In this document: in pieces, positions 5,839 to 11,921 of the stretch
Layout of the letters: each line of letters starts with the position of its first letter
Position numbering within the stretch: position 1 is the stretch's first letter
Assembly: GCA_938004015.1 (NCBI GenBank)
Contig: CALKWU010000112.1
Span: forward strand, 1-11,921
Direction of reading: 5' to 3'
DNA length: 11,921 bases
DNA from: an uncultured Oceanobacillus sp.
GTDB lineage: Bacteria > Bacillota > Bacilli > Bacillales > Amphibacillaceae
Notes under the pieces: generated by a model
What the model was told of the DNA's origin: nothing
The model's input: the letters and a program-made list of their open reading frames with translations, nothing else
Database searches by the model: none
Program-made: the position numbers and the translations under genes

Positions 5839-6592
5839 TCTGCATCACTTCCTTCGCTAATTCTAAATACACTTCTGCGCCTTTAGACTTTGGATCGTAA
5901 TTGATAATTGGCTTTCCATGGCTCGGTGCTTCGCTGAGACGGACATTACGGGGGATGATCGCTTTATAAACTTTGTCTTGGAAATACTTTTTCACTTCTT
6001 CAACAACTTCTATTCCCAGGTTTGTTCTTGCATCCAGCATCGTCAATAATACGCCTTCAATCATCAATTCTTTATTCAAATGTTTTTGTACAAGTCGGAT
6101 CGTGTTTAGCAATTGACTCAATCCTTCCAATGCGTAATATTCACATTGCACTGGAATGATGACAGAATCGGATGCAGTTAAAGCATTTAATGTTAGTAAA
6201 CCTAAAGAAGGCGGACAATCAATGATGATGTAATCGTACTTAGAGCGTAGTTTACTCAACGCTTTGCGTAATCTCATTTCCCTGGACATGATTTGTACGA
6301 GTTCAATCTCTGCACCTGCAAGTTGGATGGTTGCCGGTATGATGTCCAAGTTTACCAAATCTGTTGAAACGACAACTTCTTCCGCAGGGATTTCCTCAAC
6401 CAAAACATTATAAATACATTTGGATACGTCTGCTTTGTTTATTCCTACACCACTCGTTGCATTTCCTTGAGGGTCGACATCTATGAGCAACACTTTATTG
6501 CCTAATGAAGCTAAGCCCGCACTCAAATTCACCGAAGATGTAGTTTTTCCTACGCCACCTTTCTGATTTGCGATGGATAATATTTTTCCCAT
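5819..6592 (-). CDS. soj: Chromosome-partitioning ATPase Soj (ParA)
   Basis: Soj is a deviant Walker-type ATPase that dimerises on DNA with ATP, works with Spo0J in origin segregation and modulates DnaA initiation. The 257-residue product carries the deviant P-loop KGGVGKTT (11-18) with signature K11 and catalytic K16, the A' motif DVDPQGN (38-44) with D40, Walker B IIIDCPP (122-128), and the DNA-binding MLDART with R189. These positions match B. subtilis Soj residue for residue. The ATG at 6592 is preceded by AGGAAGGTG. It overlaps spo0J by 20 nt and lies 190 bp from noc, after the noc terminator. That gap should hold the promoter, but I see no convincing -35/-10 pair. No sign of truncation. 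Confidence 0.97.
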   Translation of the reverse strand: MGKILSIANQKGGVGKTTSSVNLSAGLASLGNKVLLIDVDPQGNATSGVGINKADVSKCIYNVLVEEIPAEEVVVSTDLVNLDIIPATIQLAGAEIELVQIMSREMRLRKALSKLRSKYDYIIIDCPPSLGLLTLNALTASDSVIIPVQCEYYALEGLSQLLNTIRLVQKHLNKELMIEGVLLTMLDARTNLGIEVVEEVKKYFQDKVYKAIIPRNVRLSEAPSHGKPIINYDPKSKGAEVYLELAKEVMQSGERVG

Positions 6593-6713
6593 GATGACAC
6601 CTTCCTAAAATATATATAAATTTTATCATTAAATGAACTAGCAAACTCATTTGATTAGCAAAATGATGTGATGGACATCAAGTTTAATATACGATCAAAA
6701 CAAAAACTACTGT

Positions 6714-6747
6714 GAAAAATACCCATCTAGCATAATAAGATGGGTAT
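6714..6747 (-). terminator. Intrinsic terminator of noc
   Basis: A perfect 10-bp stem (6719-6728 with 6738-6747, ATACCCATCT / AGATGGGTAT) with a 9-nt loop is followed on the minus strand by TTTTT. It lies 36 nt past the noc stop and separates noc from soj. Confidence 0.85.
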
Positions 6748-6782
6748 AAAAACATTATTCCATATGAATCATACCGTTAACA

Positions 6783-7634
6783 TTATTTCTTTGGAATTTT
6801 AATCGTAATCTGATAGTAATCTTCTAACTCTTGTTCATCGGATTCCACTTTTACACCGGAATCGGAAACCATATTCAACGATTGACGGATTGTGTTCATG
6901 GCAATCCGTACATCTTTACTGATTCCTTTCAATTGCGGTCTTTTTCTTTTCGGTTTCTTTTCCTTTTGCATCGATGCGATTTTTTCTTCTGTCTGTTTCA
7001 CATTCAAATCATTTTCAATGATCAAACGAAGGAGTTCCAACTGTTTCTGTTCGACTTTCAATTTGATTAAAGCCCGTGCATGCCGTTCCGTAATTTCTTT
7101 TTTCATTAATGCATCTTGAACGGGTTCCGGTAACTTCAATAATCTTAATTTGTTGGCAATCGTCGACTGATTTTTCCCTAAACGTTGGGCTAGTGCTTCT
7201 TGCGTCAGTGAATGCATCTCCAATAGTTGGCTATATGCTTTTGCTTCTTCAATAGCAGTCAATTCTTCCCTTTGCAAGTTTTCTATCAAGGCTATCGAAG
7301 CTGTTTCCGTATCAGTCAGATCGCGGATAATAGCAGGGATATGTTCCCACTCTAGTAATGTTACTGCACGCCATCTTCGTTCTCCGGCAATCAATTCATA
7401 GTTTCCATCATCGATTTTTCTGACGATGATCGGTTGAATCATACCGTGAGTACGGATGGTTTGTGCCAATTCCTTTATTTTTTCCTCATCAAAGATCGTT
7501 CTCGGCTGGAATCGGTTCGGTACAATTTTATTCACTTCAAGTTGAACCACTTCATTTGGGTGATAATCTTGTTCTTCCAATTCCGCTTTACCCTTATCCC
7601 CCAATCCGAAGAACCGATTTAAAGGACTGACCAC
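6783..7634 (-). CDS. noc: Nucleoid occlusion protein Noc
   Basis: Noc is a ParB paralogue that binds its own sites (NBS), spreads with CTP and tethers DNA to the membrane, preventing Z-ring assembly over the nucleoid. The 283-residue product starts with the amphipathic membrane-targeting segment NRFFGLGDK (6-14). It then has IVPNRFQPRTIF (37-48), CTP boxes GERRWRA (84-90) and ENLQREE (118-124), a helix-turn-helix SLTQEALAQRLGKNQSTIAN (142-161), and the C-terminal VRIAMNTIRQSL block (242-253). Q156 and K162 are the Noc-type specificity residues where Spo0J has R and T, which settles which paralogue is which. The start is GTG at 7634 with AAGGTGG upstream. The gene stands alone between two terminators. 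A parS site lies 47 bp upstream of the start codon. Confidence 0.96.
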   Translation of the reverse strand: MVSPLNRFFGLGDKGKAELEEQDYHPNEVVQLEVNKIVPNRFQPRTIFDEEKIKELAQTIRTHGMIQPIIVRKIDDGNYELIAGERRWRAVTLLEWEHIPAIIRDLTDTETASIALIENLQREELTAIEEAKAYSQLLEMHSLTQEALAQRLGKNQSTIANKLRLLKLPEPVQDALMKKEITERHARALIKLKVEQKQLELLRLIIENDLNVKQTEEKIASMQKEKKPKRKRPQLKGISKDVRIAMNTIRQSLNMVSDSGVKVESDEQELEDYYQITIKIPKK

Positions 7635-7681
7635 TAGTTGACACCACCTTATACACTATTACACTTAACAATGAACAAAAA

Positions 7682-7697
7682 TGTTCCACGTGAAACA
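7682..7697. other. parS: parS site 3 (canonical) upstream of noc
   Basis: TGTTCCACGTGAAACA is an exact match to the canonical Bacillus parS. It lies in the rsmG-noc gap, in the leader or promoter region of noc. Spo0J bound and spread from here could reach the noc promoter. Confidence 0.95.
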
Positions 7698-7785
7698 TTT
7701 TCTATTCTATTTTTCTATCTATCTTTTAATATTCTACCATAATTACGCAATAAAAGTAGCAATTAGGAAATATATTTCGACCATG

Positions 7786-7821
7786 ATAAAGAAAACCCGC
7801 TAACGTTTCAAATTAGCGGGT
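7786..7821 (-). terminator. Intrinsic terminator of the mnmE-mnmG-rsmG run
   Basis: A perfect 9-bp GC-rich stem (7795-7803 with 7813-7821, ACCCGCTAA / TTAGCGGGT) and a 9-nt loop are followed on the minus strand by TTTCTTT. It starts 6 nt after the rsmG stop. Confidence 0.87.
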
Positions 7822-7827
7822 GACAAA

Positions 7828-8544
7828 TCATTCTATCGGATTTTTATTCGGAATACCCGGTTTACGCGGGTATTTTCTTGGTGTTTTCCTTCGTTTTTCA
7901 ATCCAAAATATCGTGCGTTCACTATCTTCTTGCGGTAGTTTGAACGTTTCTTCCGCAATCGTTTCTCCACCGAATAATTGAATGGCGTCTTTGGCGACTT
8001 CCCACTCTTCTTTTCCTTGTGCACCTTTCAGCGCGATGAAAACTCCTTTTTTCTTTACGAGTGGTAAGCAAAGTTCACTTAAGACGGACATCCTTGCAAC
8101 AGCTCGTGCAGTGACGATATCAAAGGATTCGCGGAACGTTGCGTTTCTCCCGAAGTTTTCAGCCCGATCGTGATAAAACGAAACGCCTTCCAATCCTATC
8201 TCTTCTGCTAAATGGTTCAAAAAGACAATCCTTTTTTTCAATGAATCGACAATCGTAATTTTTAATTCAGGGAATGCGATTTTGAGCGGGATACTCGGAA
8301 ACCCGGCACCTGCCCCGACATCGCATAGATGCAACTCCCCGGAAAAATCATAGTAAAAAGCTGGTGTAAGCGAATCATAAAAATGTTTCAAGTAAACTTC
8401 ATTTTCATCGGTTATTGCCGTAAGATTCACTTTCTCATTCCATTCCACGAGGGTTTGATAATAAACATCGAATTGATGCATCTGTTCATCAGTCAAAACG
8501 ATGTCTTTTTCTTTCAGCGCTTGCTGAAACTGTTCTGGATTCAT
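7828..8544 (-). CDS. rsmG: 16S rRNA (guanine527-N7)-methyltransferase
   Basis: RsmG (GidB) uses S-adenosylmethionine to methylate N7 of G527 in the 530 loop of 16S rRNA; its loss gives low-level streptomycin resistance in several bacteria. With the start used here it has 238 residues, the usual length. The SAM-binding motif DVGAGAGFPSIPLK is at 75-88, with VDSLKKR (100-106) and the conserved TARAVA (145-150) after it. The C-terminus KYPRKPGIPNKNPIE is typical of Bacillus. The open frame reaches an ATG at 8568, but I chose the ATG at 8544. It matches the family N-terminus (MNPEQF...) and has AAGGAG at a 10-nt spacing, while the upstream ATG lies almost against its AAGGAAG. It sits 30 nt after mnmG, so the two are probably co-transcribed. 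Confidence 0.95.
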   Translation of the reverse strand: MNPEQFQQALKEKDIVLTDEQMHQFDVYYQTLVEWNEKVNLTAITDENEVYLKHFYDSLTPAFYYDFSGELHLCDVGAGAGFPSIPLKIAFPELKITIVDSLKKRIVFLNHLAEEIGLEGVSFYHDRAENFGRNATFRESFDIVTARAVARMSVLSELCLPLVKKKGVFIALKGAQGKEEWEVAKDAIQLFGGETIAEETFKLPQEDSERTIFWIEKRRKTPRKYPRKPGIPNKNPIE

Positions 8545-8574
8545 ATTGGATATACTCCTTTGTTTCATCTTCCT

Positions 8575-10458
8575 TCAGTTCGCAATCCTGGCGATATTCC
8601 CTTGCTCAATATAGACAAGTAAAATGGAAATATCTGCTGGGTTCACTCCGGAAATTCTCGATGCTTGCCCGACAGATAGCGGACGGATTTTCTTCAACTT
8701 TTCCTTCGCTTCAGAAGCCAAACCATTGATTTGGTCATAGTCGATATCTTGCGGGATCTTTTTATCTTCCATCTTCATCATCCGCTCCACTTGTTCATTC
8801 GCTTTTTTAATATATCCTTCATACTTGATTTGGATATAAACTTGTTCGCGGACTTCATCATCCAAGTCCTCATTTGGGCCTACTACTTGTTCAACAAATT
8901 CATAGTCTAGTTCCGGCCGCTTCATTAAATCGTAAGCGCTGATCGCTTCCTTCAACGGACTGGAATTGGTTTCTTCCATCAGATGGTTCACTTCTTCTGG
9001 TTTGATGATTCTTTTGCGCAGGCGTTTCTTTTCTTCTTCGACTAGCCGTTTTTTCTCTTGGAGTCGTTGATACCTTTCTTCGGAGATCAAACCGATTTCA
9101 TATCCGATTTCCGTCAATCGCATATCTGCATTGTCATGACGGAGAAGCAAACGGTATTCTGCCCGGGATGTCAGCAAACGGTAAGGTTCATTTGTCCCTT
9201 TCGTCACGAGATCATCGATGAGAACACCGATATATGCTTGCGAGCGATCCAAAATGACCGGTTCTTTTCCGAGGATTTTGGCAGCGGCGTTTATTCCAGC
9301 CATGATTCCCTGCCCTGCCGCTTCCTCATATCCGGATGTTCCATTAATTTGACCTGCGGTGAACAGACCGGGAATTTTTTTCGTTTCCAATGTCGGCCAA
9401 AGTTGCGTCGGTGTCACGACATCATATTCAATCGCATAACCGGGACGCATCATCTCGGCATTTTCCAAACCGGGAATAGTTTTCATCATTTCATATTGGA
9501 TATTTTCCGGTAGTGACGTCGATAGCCCTTGGACGTACACTTCTTCCGTATTTCTGCCTTCCGGTTCGAGGAATATTTGATGTCGTGGTTTGTCATCAAA
9601 ACGGACAATCTTGTCTTCAATCGACGGACAATAGCGAGCCCCAGTCCCCCGTTTTACACCGGAATACATGGAAGACAACGTCAAATTTTCATTGATAATC
9701 GCATGGGTTTTTTCATTCGTGTACGTCAGCCAACATGGAAGCTGGTCGACCATTTTTTGGACGCTGTCATAAGAAAAGAATTTCGGATTCTCATCGCCCG
9801 GTTGGATTTCTGTTTTCGAATAATCGATCGTATGGCTATTCACCCGTGGAGGCGTTCCTGTTTTGAATCGTTTCAGTTCAAACCCAAGTTCCTCCAAGTT
9901 TTCGGAAAGTTTTACAGAAACCCGTTGATTGTTCGGACCACTCTCATATTCAAGGTGTCCCATCAAAATTTTACCTCTCATGAATGTACCGGTCGTTAGG
10001 ATGACCGCTTTCGCCCGGTATTCTGCCTTCGTTTCCGTCACAACACCTTTACATACCCCATCTTCGACAATGAGAGAATCGACCATACCTTGACGTAGTG
10101 TGAGATTGTCTTGATTTTCCACAATTTTTTTCGCTTCTTGCATATAAACACTTTTATCCGCCTGTGCACGCAATGCTTGTACAGCAGGTCCTTTACTTGT
10201 ATTCAACATCCGCATTTGGATGTACGATTTATCAATCACCTTCCCCATGACACCACCAAGGGCATCGATTTCACGGACGACGATTCCTTTTGCCGGTCCG
10301 CCGATGGAAGGATTACATGGCATAAATGCAACCATATCGATGTTAAGGGTGAGCATGAGTGTTTTTACTCCCATTTTTGCCGCTGCAACTGCTGCTTCAA
10401 TGCCCGCATGCCCCGCACCAACAACGATCAAATCATAATCTCCTGCGTGAAAATTCAT
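8575..10458 (-). CDS. mnmG: tRNA uridine-5-carboxymethylaminomethyl modification enzyme MnmG
   Basis: MnmG (GidA) is the FAD-binding half of the MnmE-MnmG complex, which installs the cmnm5/nm5 group on the wobble uridine (U34) of certain tRNAs. The 627-residue product shows the Rossmann FAD motif GAGHAG (14-19), MPCNPSIGGPAKG (46-58) with C48, and RYCPSIEDK (275-283) with C277, the two cysteines implicated in catalysis in the family. It also has the FAD-contacting TAGQINGTSGYEEAAGQG block and the C-terminal helical domain ending SRISGVNPADISILL, which contacts MnmE. The frame can be opened from a TTG at 10482. I chose the ATG at 10458 because it has AAAGGG 8 nt upstream and gives the family N-terminus. 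It lies 51 nt downstream of mnmE with no terminator between, so an operon is likely. Confidence 0.97.
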   Translation of the reverse strand: MNFHAGDYDLIVVGAGHAGIEAAVAAAKMGVKTLMLTLNIDMVAFMPCNPSIGGPAKGIVVREIDALGGVMGKVIDKSYIQMRMLNTSKGPAVQALRAQADKSVYMQEAKKIVENQDNLTLRQGMVDSLIVEDGVCKGVVTETKAEYRAKAVILTTGTFMRGKILMGHLEYESGPNNQRVSVKLSENLEELGFELKRFKTGTPPRVNSHTIDYSKTEIQPGDENPKFFSYDSVQKMVDQLPCWLTYTNEKTHAIINENLTLSSMYSGVKRGTGARYCPSIEDKIVRFDDKPRHQIFLEPEGRNTEEVYVQGLSTSLPENIQYEMMKTIPGLENAEMMRPGYAIEYDVVTPTQLWPTLETKKIPGLFTAGQINGTSGYEEAAGQGIMAGINAAAKILGKEPVILDRSQAYIGVLIDDLVTKGTNEPYRLLTSRAEYRLLLRHDNADMRLTEIGYEIGLISEERYQRLQEKKRLVEEEKKRLRKRIIKPEEVNHLMEETNSSPLKEAISAYDLMKRPELDYEFVEQVVGPNEDLDDEVREQVYIQIKYEGYIKKANEQVERMMKMEDKKIPQDIDYDQINGLASEAKEKLKKIRPLSVGQASRISGVNPADISILLVYIEQGNIARIAN

Positions 10459-10509
10459 TTGTTTCACCCTTTCTATATTCAACGTTCAAAAGCAAAGTGC
10501 CTTTAGAAC

Positions 10510-11886
10510 TTATTTCCCTAAACAAAATTGAGAAAACAGCTGATCGATGAGTGCATCACTAGCCGTATCTCCAATAATTTCACCTAAAAATTCCCACGTT
10601 CTCGTCACATCGATTTGAACGATATCAAGCGGCATGCCCATTTCCAAGCCTTCCATTGCATCTTCAAGTGCCTGCTTTGCTTTTTTGAGCAGTTGGATAT
10701 GACGGACATTGGAAACATACGTCATGTCGCCGGTATCGATTTCTCCGGAGAAAAACGTGTCTGTTATTGCCTTTTCCAGTTCATCCACCCCTTCTTCTTC
10801 AATTAAAGAAGTGGTGATGACCGGACGATTGCCGGCAAGTTCGTAGACTTCATCCAAATCGATCTTTTGTTCCAAATCGGTTTTATTGACGATGATGATA
10901 TATTCCAGACCACGTATCGTTTCAAAAATCTTCCTATCTTCCTCAGTCAAAGCTTCGTTATAATTCAATACGAATAAAATCAAATCTGATTCTTTCAATA
11001 CTTGGCGTGAACGTTCTACGCCGATTTTTTCAACGATATCTTCAGTTTCACGAATTCCGGCTGTATCGACTAAACGGAGAGGGACACCACGGATGTTGAC
11101 ATATTCTTCAATAATATCCCGGGTCGTTCCCGGAATGTCAGTGACAATCGCTTTATTTTCTTGTACGAGGGTATTCATCAGTGAGGATTTTCCGACGTTC
11201 GGACGACCAATGATCGCTGTTGAGATTCCTTCGCGCAAGATTTTTCCTTGTTTCGCGACTTCCAATAATTCTTCTATCCGTTGATGCACTTCCTTCGTTT
11301 TTGTGCGCATCATGTCATGACTCATTTCTTCCACGTCATCATATTCCGGATAATCGATATTCACTTCCACATGGGCAACGGTTTCGAGCAACTCTTGACG
11401 CAATTCCTGGATGAGTTTCGACAGACGTCCATCCATCTGTTTCACTGCAACAGACATTGCTTTATCGGTTTTTGCCCGGATGAGGTCCATCACCGCTTCC
11501 GCTTGGGATAAATCTATTCTTCCATTAAGAAAAGCACGTTTTGTAAATTCACCAGGTTCTGCAAGACGTGCTCCTTTTGACAAAACGATATCCAACACTT
11601 TATTTACTGCCACCATTCCACCATGGCAATTGATTTCCACCACATCTTCACGAGTGAATGTTTTCGGTGCCCGCATAACAGAAACCATTACTTCATCTGC
11701 AATGTCGTTCGTTTCGGGATCGATGATTTTTCCATAGTTGATCGTATGGGATGGAACTTCATGTAGATTTTTTCCAGTGAACAGTTCATTCGTGATGCTG
11801 ATTGCTTCCGGCCCGCTTAAACGAACAATCGCAATTGCACCTTCTCCGATTGGTGTTGAAATTGCAGTAATCGTATCTGTAACCAT
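10510..11886 (-). CDS. mnmE: tRNA modification GTPase MnmE
   Basis: MnmE (TrmE/ThdF) supplies the formyl-tetrahydrofolate-binding and GTPase half of the wobble-uridine modification complex with MnmG. The 458-residue product has an N-terminal folate-binding domain (about 1-120), a helical domain, and an inserted G domain. The G domain carries G1 GRPNVGKS (227-234), G2 loop TTRD (254-257), G3 DTAG (274-277) and G4 NKTD (334-337). The protein ends with FCLGK, whose C455 is the invariant family cysteine. The ATG at 11886 has GGAGG (11894-11898) at 7 nt. Only 35 bp of upstream sequence is in the window, so its promoter and the expected jag neighbour are out of view. It heads the mnmE-mnmG-rsmG run. 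Confidence 0.98.
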   Translation of the reverse strand: MVTDTITAISTPIGEGAIAIVRLSGPEAISITNELFTGKNLHEVPSHTINYGKIIDPETNDIADEVMVSVMRAPKTFTREDVVEINCHGGMVAVNKVLDIVLSKGARLAEPGEFTKRAFLNGRIDLSQAEAVMDLIRAKTDKAMSVAVKQMDGRLSKLIQELRQELLETVAHVEVNIDYPEYDDVEEMSHDMMRTKTKEVHQRIEELLEVAKQGKILREGISTAIIGRPNVGKSSLMNTLVQENKAIVTDIPGTTRDIIEEYVNIRGVPLRLVDTAGIRETEDIVEKIGVERSRQVLKESDLILFVLNYNEALTEEDRKIFETIRGLEYIIIVNKTDLEQKIDLDEVYELAGNRPVITTSLIEEEGVDELEKAITDTFFSGEIDTGDMTYVSNVRHIQLLKKAKQALEDAMEGLEMGMPLDIVQIDVTRTWEFLGEIIGDTASDALIDQLFSQFCLGK

Positions 11887-11921
11887 TCGTACACCTCCAA
11901 CGCTAAAAATTGTCAGTGCGT

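Noticed and set aside
6593..6713. A soj promoter in the noc-soj gap
   Set aside because: Several AT-rich hexamers (for example TATATA near 6612) are present, but none has a credible -35 at 16-18 nt.
9058..9999. Long plus-strand open frames opposite mnmG (and similar ones opposite ychF, noc and mnmE)
   Set aside because: They are antisense shadows of well-recognised genes, with no ribosome binding sites or recognisable protein features.
11113..11126. Noc-binding-site-like CCCGGG within mnmE
   Set aside because: Only the CCCGGG core and part of one flank match ATTTCCCGGGAAAT; the right flank does not.

Overview
The window is a low-GC Bacillota chromosome segment next to the replication origin, and it matches the conserved mnmE-mnmG-rsmG-noc-soj-spo0J ... 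yyaC ... ychF-rpsF-ssb block of Bacillales. The sporulation gene yyaC, the Noc/Spo0J paralogue pair and parS sites point to a spore-forming Bacillaceae-type organism. The genus cannot be fixed from the sequence. By family synteny, jag-yidC-rnpA-rpmH-oriC/dnaA should lie just beyond the right edge. If so, the minus-strand genes run with replication and yyaC runs against it.

Layout from the right edge (everything is on the minus strand except yyaC). First come the tRNA-modification and rRNA-methylation genes mnmE, mnmG and rsmG, closely spaced and closed by a strong terminator. Next is noc, with a canonical parS upstream and its own terminator. Then soj-spo0J, overlapping by 20 nt and closed by a terminator. 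Between spo0J and a DUF554 membrane protein gene lie two perfectly palindromic parS sites that bracket the likely DUF554 promoter. yyaC (plus strand) converges on the DUF554 gene across a shared 14-bp-stem terminator and diverges from a YkvI-like 10-helix membrane protein gene. Further left are a small DUF951 protein gene, a structured intergenic stretch with two terminator-like hairpins, the GTPase gene ychF, and the rpsF-ssb operon. That operon is preceded by an extended -10 promoter and a leader that probably autoregulates rpsF through the S6:S18 complex. ssb runs off the left edge.

Nearly everything is conserved housekeeping and chromosome-segregation machinery. I found no mobile element, CRISPR array, tRNA or rRNA. 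Gaps between genes are all under 300 bp. The most notable points are the parS pair over the DUF554 promoter, the compact leader that can mask the rpsF ribosome binding site, the inverted-repeat region between the DUF951 gene and ychF, and the GTG starts of both ParB-family genes.
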